A stretch of DNA of 64,000 bases, taken from positions 62,001 through 126,000 of the forward strand of contig JAHHHM010000018.1 in assembly GCA_019359355.1 (NCBI GenBank), given 5' to 3'. This stretch comes from Microcoleus vaginatus WJT46-NPBG5. Its GTDB lineage: Bacteria; Cyanobacteriota; Cyanobacteriia; Cyanobacteriales; Oscillatoriaceae. Shown here piece after piece: positions 56,094 to 64,000 of this stretch. Under the pieces are notes generated by a model. The model searched no databases. It saw only the letters and a program-made list of their open reading frames with translations, and was not told where the DNA came from. Position 1 is the stretch's first letter, and each line of letters starts with the position of its first letter. Both the position numbers and the translations under genes were made by a program.

Positions 56094-56294
56094 GTGATCG
56101 ACGGTCAGCTCATCTCTATTAGTTTGTTTTCCGGTGCCGGTGGTTTAGATATTGGGATGGACGCGGAACTACAAGAATTTTTTAATAAACTTGTAGCAGA
56201 TAAATCTGGGTATTTATTACCCCACCGGCATCCAAGCTTTACTAATAGCTATCAAAATTTAGCTCACAAAAGCGCCACTTCATATATTGCTTGA
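56094..56294 (+). pseudogene. truncated start of a cytosine-C5 DNA methyltransferase
   Basis: From GTG 56094 the frame reads MIDGQLISISLFSGAGGLDI, which matches the N-terminus and motif I (FSGAGGLDIG) of C5 methyltransferases. After about 23 residues homology to the family stops. The remaining 43 codons (AELQEFFNKLVADK and so on) are unrelated and run into the end of the convergent gene. None of the catalytic PCQ, ENV or target-recognition parts exist. It is a remnant left at a recombination junction. Confidence 0.7.
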
Positions 56295-59200
56295 CGAGCT
56301 GTAAATTCACTCAAATAATTATCGGCTTCTGGAATATACAATCCAGACAGAGAAACCGTGCCTAAATTTAATGCATCTCGCTGTTGCCAAACTTCAAAAA
56401 TAGCTTGCCGGCCATCATTGAAACTCACTGGGTCGATTTGATAAAATTTTACCTGTTTTTCTATTTTCCTCTCTATCATCTTCACCGGCTTCAACTTTAA
56501 TCCTAACAAATTCAGAATTTTGCCCAGTATTTTTATAGAACTCACACACCCTTTTTCTGTTTCCACAGAAATGCTAATTCCAATTGACCTTTTGATATGC
56601 TTGCTACACCGGCACGCCTTTGCCTTCAATTCCAGCAGCTCTAAATCACTCTCCTGAAATTCACGTTCTGGATGAAGAAAATCTAAAATTCCCAAAGCTT
56701 TTAAGGCTTCAACCTTCAACGTGTAAGTTTGCACGTCAGGCAGAAAAACTCTTCCTTCACCTTTTTCTAACTGCTGGTTCCATTCCTGCCGATCTTTAAA
56801 ATAAAAATACTCGCTTTCATGGGTTAAGTAATAATGCGTTAAAAGTTGCGAGTAGTAACCTCTATCATCCCGCAGCTTTAATTGCGGTGTAACTTTCACA
56901 CCATAACGCTGTTTCAAGATATATTTATTAACTTGATAACGTTCCTCATCCGTTAGCGCGTGCTTAACTAATAAATATTCATATTTTTCTCGGTTAAGAG
57001 CAATTGCCTGAGCAACAGCTTCCGCCACCTGTAATTCATTTTGCTGATGAATTTGTCTAAATTGATGTTTAATTGATAAATATTGATTTGTCTGTTTCTC
57101 AAAGTTTTGCTGAACTTTTACAATTTCTAGAATCAGCTTTTTGCGATTTTTCCAATCCTCCGGATTGACAGTAAGAAATTCCTGACGTAGCTCTCTGAGT
57201 CGAGCTTGTGGAGGCAAATTATTAACCACATTTACCTGATGTCCTTCAGCAATTAAACCTTCTCGCAAAGACTGCCGGTAAAAAGTAATCGAGGCATTGA
57301 CTCGCGCCGCCATTTTTGCCCAAATTCTCAGGTGAATTAAATCATAAACTAAAGGCAAATCCACATCAACCTTATGCAGTGGATTCATTAAAGCTAAGTT
57401 TTCTCTGTGATTTTCTTGATACCAGTACGACAGCACCCGGTAATTTTTACTGCCGCTGCCAATTGAGCCGATACCACGCTTTGCACACCAGATAAACCGA
57501 GGAATGCCGGCGCGAACTCTTGCTAATGCCTGCCGCGCTTCCCAATCTGGAATCACTCCTTGAAAAATCCCGTAAACGCAGTCAAAATGTTCCACATCAA
57601 TGCTGATGCCGGTTCCCAAACTGGGAGTTACAAAAACCGCGTCATAATCCTTTGCTCTGTGGTTAATGGCTTCTGCAAAATTTACAGCTTCGTGTCCCGG
57701 AGTGCTAGTTGTTTGAGAGTTTACAACGAGCGTTCTAGGATATTGGTGAATCAACTTTTCTAAATGTTGTTTGAGATAACGCTCTATTGTCTCTGAACTA
57801 TAAAGTCCTGACCGGCTATCCGTTGTAACATAACACTTTTTTCCTGCAATTAAATCTTGTTCAAGCTGCTGAATCAGCGGTGTTGGGTTTGGACAGTCAT
57901 AGAAAGTAACATTCCAATCAATTTCAGGTTTCCATTCATTCACCACCACCCACGGCTGAATTGAAATGCCGGCCAGCTCTTTGAGATAATCTAAAGAAAG
58001 GTCTGACAAATCGGCATCTTGAGCGATAACCGCACCGCCGGTTTGCATGACTGTAGAAATCAACTGATGAAAAGTTTTTAAAATCTTAACTCGTTTATCT
58101 TTACAAGTTTCGCTGTTAAGAAGATGCCATAAGCACTGTTCTACCTCATCCAAAATCACCAGCGCTCCTTGCCAGTGTTGAGGGTTAATTTTCCCAATTG
58201 AATCAATACACAGTCCGAGTAATTGAGGGGAACTTCTACCGGCTTCCTGGATTCCCCGATTATTAATCCAATTGACTCCGATTTTTTCACACAAAAAACG
58301 CCCTAGTTGAATTCTATGAGTGAGCAGCAAAACTGCTCGACTTTGCTTTTTAGCTTCTAATACCAACTCTAAAAGCGCAGTCGTTTTTCCGGTTCCTTTG
58401 GCGGACTTAACGGCTATCAATCCAGATGTGGGAAAAGGTAGTTTTCCTAAATAGCGCCGATTAAGAATCAATTGCGGCGGGTAGGTAAATTCAGTGTGGG
58501 GTTTAGTTGTGGCTAAATCAGTTTCTAAATCTGCGCTTGCTTCATAAACGGCTTGGAATGCTTCAGCACCTTGAGAGACAATAAAGTCATCCACTCCTTT
58601 TTCTAAACCGGGAAGTCTGATGACTTTAACCGCACAATTTTTTTCCTCTAAAAGCTCACCCAATTGAGTGATTGCTTGATTGACTGCTTTGATAGTTTTC
58701 GGCTGAGTTTCATAATCAAAGCAAATGTAAAACGTACGCGTCGGCAGTGTAAGCGCTGCCAATTCAGGAATCAGCCGGCGACTCATGACTCTGCCTTGTG
58801 CGTCTCGCGTCACCCGATAGCTGCTGGTAATTCCCGGGACGGCAAGCGCTGCATATCCCCGACTCAACAACGCCGCCGCTTTCTTCGCGCCTTCACAAAT
58901 AATGAGCGGAATTTGCGCCTCCACCACCCACTGCCAAAATCCCAGCGCTTCCCCTCCCTCTGCGATCTCAGGATTTGCCGGCATCGACACTGCATAACGC
59001 TGAGCAATTTGCTGCCAGATGTGAAGCGGCACTTTCAGACAAAATACTCGTGTCGGCGTGCAGGGAGGATGCTCGTACTTCACCGGCTTGCCGGTTTTAT
59101 CCTGCCTGGGATGGTTTGGCTTGTAGCACCCCCATTCCATTAAACCCCAATCACTCAGCGGATCTCGTCCCGCACACCACCACCCCCCATCGGCTACCTG

Positions 59201-59392
59201 AGCGTAGCGATGCAGCCATCCACCGCTCACCCGTCCGGCATTATTGCGGTGTATATCATCGGATATTAGTAAATGCGTGTAAATTGCATCTTCTTCTAGA
59301 GACGTGAAGTTGAGCGAAGCCAGAGTGCCGTCAATGCCACTCTCTTCAATTAATTCTTGCAAGTGTTCCGGGTGCAGACTTTGCCGATGCAT
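56264..59392 (-). CDS. CyRepA1-type plasmid replication protein (DUF3854 + helicase-like)
   Basis: The protein has 1042 residues with ATG at 59392. An N-terminal Toprim-like DUF3854 region (about 1-290) has IICEGAKKAAALLSRGYAAL (165-171 is CEGAKK) and FDYE (225-228). A P-loop domain follows, with Walker A AKGTGKTTALL (333-338) and Walker B LVILDEVE (411-418). A helicase-like segment VFVTPSLGTGISIDVEHFD and a long helical C-terminus complete it. This architecture is that of cyanobacterial plasmid replication proteins of the CyRepA1 family (primase- and helicase-like). Alone on a chromosome-like contig beside a methyltransferase fragment, it points to an integrated replicon. The reading frame is intact. 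Confidence 0.82.
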   Translation of the reverse strand: MHRQSLHPEHLQELIEESGIDGTLASLNFTSLEEDAIYTHLLISDDIHRNNAGRVSGGWLHRYAQVADGGWWCAGRDPLSDWGLMEWGCYKPNHPRQDKTGKPVKYEHPPCTPTRVFCLKVPLHIWQQIAQRYAVSMPANPEIAEGGEALGFWQWVVEAQIPLIICEGAKKAAALLSRGYAALAVPGITSSYRVTRDAQGRVMSRRLIPELAALTLPTRTFYICFDYETQPKTIKAVNQAITQLGELLEEKNCAVKVIRLPGLEKGVDDFIVSQGAEAFQAVYEASADLETDLATTKPHTEFTYPPQLILNRRYLGKLPFPTSGLIAVKSAKGTGKTTALLELVLEAKKQSRAVLLLTHRIQLGRFLCEKIGVNWINNRGIQEAGRSSPQLLGLCIDSIGKINPQHWQGALVILDEVEQCLWHLLNSETCKDKRVKILKTFHQLISTVMQTGGAVIAQDADLSDLSLDYLKELAGISIQPWVVVNEWKPEIDWNVTFYDCPNPTPLIQQLEQDLIAGKKCYVTTDSRSGLYSSETIERYLKQHLEKLIHQYPRTLVVNSQTTSTPGHEAVNFAEAINHRAKDYDAVFVTPSLGTGISIDVEHFDCVYGIFQGVIPDWEARQALARVRAGIPRFIWCAKRGIGSIGSGSKNYRVLSYWYQENHRENLALMNPLHKVDVDLPLVYDLIHLRIWAKMAARVNASITFYRQSLREGLIAEGHQVNVVNNLPPQARLRELRQEFLTVNPEDWKNRKKLILEIVKVQQNFEKQTNQYLSIKHQFRQIHQQNELQVAEAVAQAIALNREKYEYLLVKHALTDEERYQVNKYILKQRYGVKVTPQLKLRDDRGYYSQLLTHYYLTHESEYFYFKDRQEWNQQLEKGEGRVFLPDVQTYTLKVEALKALGILDFLHPEREFQESDLELLELKAKACRCSKHIKRSIGISISVETEKGCVSSIKILGKILNLLGLKLKPVKMIERKIEKQVKFYQIDPVSFNDGRQAIFEVWQQRDALNLGTVSLSGLYIPEADNYLSEFTARQAIYEVALL

Positions 59393-59550
59393 GAGCGAGT
59401 ATCCTTCCCAAAGTAGGCGACGGATCTAAAACCCTATCATGACCGGCCACTTTATAACCGGCTAATTTACCCGTAAAACACTAAATATAGTGTGTGCTAT
59501 TTTGCTGTATGCTATATATGGGGTATGACGCCCTCCCCACTCAGCCGCGC
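59393..59550. promoter_or_regulatory. upstream region of the replication gene, possible iterons
   Basis: This AT-rich 158-bp region lies between the replication gene and the 3' end of purU. Two 10-mers, TGTGTGCTAT (59491-59500) and TGTATGCTAT (59506-59515), are 15 bases apart and differ at one position. ACCGGC occurs twice nearby. Such short direct repeats before a rep gene could be initiator sites or simply the gene's promoter. Two copies are too few for a firm call. Confidence 0.35.
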
Positions 59551-60405
59551 TCATTCAAAAACGACCGTCCGATTCCCGTAGACTAACACGCGATTTCGCA
59601 AATGCAAACGCACCGCACGCGCTAAAACCACCCGCTCTAAGTCCTTTCCTTTGCGAATCAAATCGCTAGTTGTATCCCGATGACTCACCCTCACGACATC
59701 CTGCTCAATAATCGGGCCGGCATCTAATTCATCAGTCACATAATGTGCTGTTGCGCCAATAATTTTTACGCCCCGCTCATAGGCACGCTCGTAAGGATTT
59801 GCTCCTGCAAAAGCCGGCAAAAATGAATGATGAATATTGATAATTTGCGGAAAATTGGAGATAAAATTACCACTGAGAATTTGCATATATTTGGCTAAAA
59901 CAACCAAATCAATTTTGTATTGCTGCAGCAATTCTAACTGTTTAGATTCTTGCTCTAATTTATTTTCTTTAGTCACTGGCAAGTGATAAAAATCAATTCC
60001 AAATTGCTTTGCGACATCACCAAGCGCCGCATGATTGCTAATAATTACAGGAATCTCTGCTGCAAATTCCTTTGCGCGCTGACGCCAAATTAGATCCAAC
60101 AGACAGTGATCTTGCCGGCTTACCCAAATCGCAATGCGAGGCACCGTATCAGAAAAGTGTAACTGCCAACTCGCTTGTAGCGGTTCCGCAATTTCTGCAA
60201 ATGCCGAGGCGATCTCATCACGCGGTAAATCAAATCCATCTATCTGCCACTCCAGCCGGCTAAGAAACAACCCAGCCGTAAAATCAGTGTGGTGATCGGC
60301 ATGAATAATATTGCCGTGATGGGCATAGATAAAATTCGCCAACTTAGCAACCAGTCCCCGTTGATCGGGACAAGACACTAGCAGCGTTGCAGTAGGACTA
60401 GTCAT
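59551..60405 (-). CDS. purU: formyltetrahydrofolate deformylase
   Basis: The protein has 284 residues with ATG at 60405. An N-terminal ACT domain (about 1-80, starting ATLLVSCPDQRGLVAKLANF) precedes a formyltransferase-like hydrolase domain. That domain carries QIINIHHSFLPAFAGANPY and GATAHYVTDELDAGPII, with the catalytic Asn, His and Asp region in place. PurU hydrolyses 10-formyltetrahydrofolate to formate and tetrahydrofolate, balancing one-carbon units with purine synthesis. Length and motifs are normal. It stands alone. Confidence 0.95.
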   Translation of the reverse strand: MTSPTATLLVSCPDQRGLVAKLANFIYAHHGNIIHADHHTDFTAGLFLSRLEWQIDGFDLPRDEIASAFAEIAEPLQASWQLHFSDTVPRIAIWVSRQDHCLLDLIWRQRAKEFAAEIPVIISNHAALGDVAKQFGIDFYHLPVTKENKLEQESKQLELLQQYKIDLVVLAKYMQILSGNFISNFPQIINIHHSFLPAFAGANPYERAYERGVKIIGATAHYVTDELDAGPIIEQDVVRVSHRDTTSDLIRKGKDLERVVLARAVRLHLRNRVLVYGNRTVVFE

Positions 60406-60882
60406 AAACAGAGTGCATCAAAATAAAATCGTTTGTATCCACATTGTGCCTTGAGAAAGCTTGCCGGCACGCACCCCTTAAACTTACTGCAAAAATCCTA
60501 ACAGCCATAAGGCACGAATCATGACACCTGGTGCAAAAACCTGAAAAGCCCAGAGCCAGGGCATTAAAGCATGAACACTATCTACATCTACCTAAAAACA
60601 GACTTTCATTCACATCTGTGGCTTATCTGCCTCTACCTAACGACATATTATCGCCCAGAGCTGCGTTTATCTGCGGTTTAAAATAAAAAAATAAATAGCC
60701 ATCCAATAGCCGGCAGAGCCTTCTCCAGCCCATAGTGCCGACAATCTGCTTTTCTATCAAATCCAGTTCAATCGCACCCCATGCCGGCCCCGCTCATAAA
60801 CGTTCCCTATTGCCGTAAACTAGCAAGCATCTGTGACGAGACATTGCGAACATTAAGCGGCTTGCTAGGAAAACAAAGAAGT
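60406..60882. other. spacer upstream of purU, no supported gene
   Basis: This 477-bp region lies between the divergent purU gene and the small membrane-protein gene. A 34-codon in-frame extension of the latter (from ATG 60781) starts inside it but lacks pattern. Nothing else is recognised. Confidence 0.4.
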
Positions 60883-61077
60883 ATGGAGAGCAATGCTGGG
60901 TTTATTATCAAAGTGCTGATCGCCTCAACTGTCATATCTGTCGCGATCAAGTACGCGGGTGTTATCGCCACCATCCGCCCAGCGCCTAACCAAGCCTTAA
61001 TCGCGGTGTTACTGCCAACCGTAATTATGGCTATAGCCCTTTTTTGGCGCTCGTTGCAACAAAAGAGTGAAGGGTGA
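60883..61077 (+). CDS. small two-TM membrane protein
   Basis: The protein has 64 residues from ATG 60883, with AGGAAAAC upstream. A longer start at ATG 60781 would give 98 residues with a polar extension containing two cysteines. Two hydrophobic segments (about 8-27 and 36-54) are joined by TIRPAPNQ. The charged end RSLQQKSEG follows the second. Short proteins of this build are common beside cyanobacterial genes, with no known function. Confidence 0.55.
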   Translation: MESNAGFIIKVLIASTVISVAIKYAGVIATIRPAPNQALIAVLLPTVIMAIALFWRSLQQKSEG

Positions 61078-61212
61078 AGAAACTTTGAGCGACAAATTGT
61101 CTCTGTTGACTTGATCGCTCAGTCCTCAAAACTAATCCTTCTCAACTTTTTACTCTTCTTTAACGACCTTTCACACTTCACCTCTAAGCCCAAATGACAA
61201 GGAGTCAGCACT

Positions 61213-62412
61213 GTGCAACTCGGTAAATGGATCGGTTTATTAGCCTTAATCCTTTCCCTATATATCCTCTGGCAAATTCGGCAAGTCATGTTGCTACTAT
61301 TTGCCGCAGTTGTGCTAGCAACAGCCCTGAATATGCTGGCTCGCCGGCTGCAAAAGTTCAAACTGCCAAGAACAATAGCTGTCCTGCTGTCGGTCGCGAT
61401 TTTACTGGCCGTATTAACCGGCTTTTTCTTACTAATTGTTCCACCCTTTATCGCTCAGTATAAAGAACTAACAACAACCAAGCTCCCGCAGGTTGTAGAA
61501 CTGTTAAATACTTGGCGCAATCAGCTTAGACCCCGTGTTCCTACTCAGTTAATGGAGTATTTACCAGATGTTAAAAGCTTTAGTCAACAACTACAGCCGA
61601 TAGCCGAGCGGATTTTGGGGCGTTCGTTTGTATTTTTGTCTGGATCGCTGGTTATTATCGTCAATTTTTTACTGGTGGTGATTTTAACGCTGATGCTGCT
61701 AGCTCAGCCTATGTCCTACCGCAAAGCATTTGTAAGACTGTTTCCATCCTTCTACCGGCGACGAGTAGAGGTGATTCTTGACCGATGTGAAGTCGCACTG
61801 GGGGGATGGATTTTCGGCGCACTTATCAGCATGAGTGTGGTGGGAATTTTGAGCTTTATTGGCTTATCAGTTTTGCACGTTCCGCTGGCTTTAGCCCAAG
61901 GCATCTTGGCAGGATTGCTAAACTTTATTCCCAATATTGGCCCGACCTTAAGCGTTGTGTTACCAATGGGAATCTCGCTTTTGGACGCGCCTTGGAAAGC
62001 TGGAGCTGTATTTCTTCTATACCTCTTGATCCAGCAGTTTGAAACTAACTTGCTGACGCCCTACGTCATGGCTCAACAGGTGTCACTACTGCCGGCAGTC
62101 ACCTTATTAGCCCAAGTATTCTTCGCCACTTTTTTTGGATTTTTAGGATTTTTATTGGCGCTACCCCTAACAGTTGTCGGTCAAGTTTGGGTGCAAGAAG
62201 TATTAATCCACGATGTGCTAGATCCGTGGCGGACAGATAAAGATGCAGAGGGCACTGAGACAGCCGTTATAGTTAACGCTCCAGCAGACGCTAATACCCT
62301 GCCGGCTGAAAGTGATGGGCCAGTTGATCAGCCGGTGCAGCCCAACAACCCTTCAACCGGGAGTACACAACCTCACAAGCATCCCAAAGCTGATGATGCG
62401 GATACGCCGTAA
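61213..62412 (+). CDS. AI-2E family (PerM/YhhT-like) membrane protein
   Basis: The protein has 399 residues. GTG 61213 is preceded by AAGGAG. It has seven to eight hydrophobic segments with the family's central pattern (GILAGLLNFIPNIGPTLSVV and QQFETNLLTPYVM). The last ~50 residues form a polar Pro/Asp/His tail. Family members export small molecules or ions (autoinducer-2 in one case, Na+/H+ exchange in others), so the substrate is not assigned. It follows the small membrane protein on the same strand by 135 bases. Confidence 0.87.
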   Translation: MQLGKWIGLLALILSLYILWQIRQVMLLLFAAVVLATALNMLARRLQKFKLPRTIAVLLSVAILLAVLTGFFLLIVPPFIAQYKELTTTKLPQVVELLNTWRNQLRPRVPTQLMEYLPDVKSFSQQLQPIAERILGRSFVFLSGSLVIIVNFLLVVILTLMLLAQPMSYRKAFVRLFPSFYRRRVEVILDRCEVALGGWIFGALISMSVVGILSFIGLSVLHVPLALAQGILAGLLNFIPNIGPTLSVVLPMGISLLDAPWKAGAVFLLYLLIQQFETNLLTPYVMAQQVSLLPAVTLLAQVFFATFFGFLGFLLALPLTVVGQVWVQEVLIHDVLDPWRTDKDAEGTETAVIVNAPADANTLPAESDGPVDQPVQPNNPSTGSTQPHKHPKADDADTP

Positions 62413-62593
62413 TTCAAAAAGTGCTGCCGGTGAAATTCCGCAATATTTGAATATCAGCGAATGAGCCTTTAAGAAAGCCAATTTCTGCATCCCTCCGCTC
62501 TCCTCCTCAATTCGGACAGAAAAACAGAGTGGAGTCCCAGATTAAAGCTGATAGCGTTCCTCAACACCCAGGCAAGGCATCTAGCACAGAATT

Positions 62594-63775
62594 ATGAGAA
62601 CCATCGCCGAAATTAACGACAAAATCAGCCGCCAGTGTGCCGTAGTTTGGACGGTGGAAGAATTGAAAGCGCGGGTGAGCGAAGTCGGTGTCACCCAAGC
62701 CGCCAAGGAAGTAGACGTGATTGCCACCGGCACCTTTGAACCGATGGAATCCTCTGGAGCGATTATCAACCTTGGCCACACCGATCCACCAATTAAAATT
62801 CGCCGGTGCTGGTTAGATAACGTTTCGGCTTACTCTGGGTTTGGGGCAGTCGATTTATATTTGGGTGCCACCCAAGTTACAGAAACCGCAGATGGAGAAG
62901 AATCCCGCGAGCGAGGGGGTGGCCATGTTATTGAAGATTTAATTGCCGGCAAACCCGTAGCGCTACGCGCACTGGGACAGGTGACAGACTGTTACCCCCG
63001 CGCCACATTTGAAACCACTATCACCCGCGACACGATTAATCAGTTTTACCTGTATAATCCTCGCAACCTTTACCAAAACTTCATTGTGGGCATCAATGGC
63101 GGCGAACGTCCCTTGTTTACCTACCTTGGACCCTTGCAACCCCGCCTAGGGAATGCAGTTTACTCGAATCCCGGTGCCGTCTCTCCCCTATGGAATGACC
63201 CAGACTTGCAACTGATTGGCATTGGCACCCGCGTTTTTTTGGGCGGCGGCATCGGTTATGTTGCCTGGGAAGGCACGCAGCACTTCCCATTGCAAAAACG
63301 CCTGCCCAATCGCACACCCATTGGCCCAGCAGCCACCTTAGCTTTAATCGGAGATGCCAAGCAGATGCAACGCCGTTGGGTGCGCGGGTGCTACTTCAAA
63401 AATTACGGCCCTTCCTTGATGCTGGGTGTCGGTGTTCCTCTGCCGGTGTTGCGCGAAGACGTTGTGGCCAACTGCGCTGTGCGAGACCAGGAACTCGTAG
63501 CACCGATTGTGGATTTCTCCATTCCCCGCCGCGTCCGCCCCACCTTTGGTTTAGTGAGTTACGCCCAGCTTAAGACTGGTCGCATTACGATTGACGGCAA
63601 ATCTGTGCGAGTCGCGCCCCTGGCCAGCATCTTTTTATCTCATCAAGTCGCCTTGGAATTGAAACAGTGGATTTTGCTGTCGCAATTTACCCTCAGCGAG
63701 CCGGTGGCCCCCCTACCGATGGATCGCTCATTTTTGCCCCAAGACTTGTGGGGCGCTCAGATTACTCTCGAATAG
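62594..63775 (+). CDS. DUF39 homocysteine-biosynthesis-type protein
   Basis: The protein has 393 residues with ATG at 62594. The whole length matches the DUF39/homocysteine-biosynthesis family: RTIAEINDKI at the start, NLGHTDPPIKIRRCWLDNV, LGGGIGYVAWEGTQH, and conserved cysteines including VRGCYF and VANCAV. In methanogens DUF39 proteins work with a NIL-ferredoxin partner to turn aspartate semialdehyde and sulfide into homocysteine. No CBS domains are fused here and no NIL-ferredoxin lies adjacent. The cyanobacterial role is inferred. It is preceded by the exporter gene by 181 bases. Confidence 0.85.
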   Translation: MRTIAEINDKISRQCAVVWTVEELKARVSEVGVTQAAKEVDVIATGTFEPMESSGAIINLGHTDPPIKIRRCWLDNVSAYSGFGAVDLYLGATQVTETADGEESRERGGGHVIEDLIAGKPVALRALGQVTDCYPRATFETTITRDTINQFYLYNPRNLYQNFIVGINGGERPLFTYLGPLQPRLGNAVYSNPGAVSPLWNDPDLQLIGIGTRVFLGGGIGYVAWEGTQHFPLQKRLPNRTPIGPAATLALIGDAKQMQRRWVRGCYFKNYGPSLMLGVGVPLPVLREDVVANCAVRDQELVAPIVDFSIPRRVRPTFGLVSYAQLKTGRITIDGKSVRVAPLASIFLSHQVALELKQWILLSQFTLSEPVAPLPMDRSFLPQDLWGAQITLE

Positions 63776-63862
63776 AGCGGGGGCACAATGGCAAAGACAA
63801 CTCTGAATTTTTAATTATGAATTCATATCAAAATTCAAAATTAAAACTCCAAAATTGTCCCT

Positions 63863-64000
63863 TCAACTTTCTTGAGGCGGCTCATTCGGCGGTGGCCGCT
63901 TGATGATCGGTTTAGAAACCGGCGTCTTGCGTTTAGGTGGTGTGCTGGCAGCAGCAGATTGCGGTCTGCGCGGGCTAGGCGAGGCGCTGCGGTAATTACC
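63863..64000 (-). CDS. C-terminal part of a gene cut by the right edge
   Basis: On the minus strand an open frame enters the window at 64000 and stops at TGA 63863-63865. It reads a basic, Pro/Ser/Lys-rich tail of 45 residues (SPRRPQSAAASTPPKRKTP, then KPIIKRPPPNEPPQES). This is a flexible tail of an unknown protein, with no domain visible. The other minus frames are less protein-like. Confidence 0.45.
   Translation of the reverse strand, partial: GNYRSASPSPRRPQSAAASTPPKRKTPVSKPIIKRPPPNEPPQES

Noticed and set aside
1-64000. tRNA, rRNA, CRISPR arrays and complete insertion sequences
   Set aside because: No cloverleaf, rRNA-like stretch, regular spacer-repeat series or transposase frame was recognised by reading; a tRNAscan or IS search would settle it.

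Overview
The window is chromosomal DNA from a beta-cyanobacterium, most likely a filamentous Oscillatoriales/Coleofasciculales type. Support: a carboxysome operon (ccmK2-K1-L-M-N plus ccmO), the inducible CO2-uptake NDH-1 genes (ndhF3, ndhD3, cupA), a GUN4 protein, a CrtD-like carotenoid desaturase, several TPR/WD40/FHA/Ser-Thr-kinase proteins, short tandem repeats of the GCCCCAT/TTAGCTA kind, and a few HIP1 octamers (GCGATCGC). A second palindrome, GCCGGC (often TGCCGGCA), is scattered densely through genes and spacers. Genus-level placement is inference.

Layout. 1-12.5 kb: a repeat-built single-TM protein, a small conserved protein, a decayed Uma2 fragment, CrtD, an M16 peptidase, a seven-blade WD40 protein, GUN4, an FAD oxidoreductase followed by a 2Fe-2S ferredoxin, a DUF2470 protein and a TPR protein. 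13-24 kb: glyS, murD, a JAMM peptidase next to a MoeB/MoeZ-rhodanese protein, an MFS permease, a 15-TPR protein and endonuclease V. 24-39 kb: prohibitin-like protein, CYP120-like P450, two FHA proteins (one fused to a flavin/NAD-type oxidoreductase) with a small membrane protein, a Ser/Thr kinase facing them, a CPA2 antiporter with universal-stress domains, an AmpG-like MFS and a zinc alcohol dehydrogenase. 39-41 kb: a zinc-ribbon microprotein and a GT4 glycosyltransferase.

40.9-53.5 kb is the core of interest, a CO2-concentrating-mechanism locus. On the minus strand lie ccmK2, ccmK1, ccmL, ccmM, ccmN, ccmO and a CcmR/NdhR-type LysR regulator. Divergently on the plus strand lie ndhF3, ndhD3 and cupA. 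Shell proteins, the CcmM/CcmN scaffold (with an intact gamma-carbonic-anhydrase site and an internal start for a short CcmM), the CO2-hydrating NDH-1MS subunits and their probable regulator are thus together. ndhF3 and ndhD3 are separated by about 0.8 kb that opens with a strong terminator-like hairpin and contains further stems. cupS is not found.

54-64 kb: PBP2 (mrdA type), a truncated cytosine-methyltransferase start, a 1042-residue CyRepA1-type replication protein (probable relic of an integrated replicon), purU, a small membrane protein, an AI-2E family exporter, a DUF39 homocysteine-biosynthesis-type protein, and the C-terminus of a minus-strand gene cut by the window edge. No rRNA, tRNA, CRISPR array or complete insertion sequence was recognised.
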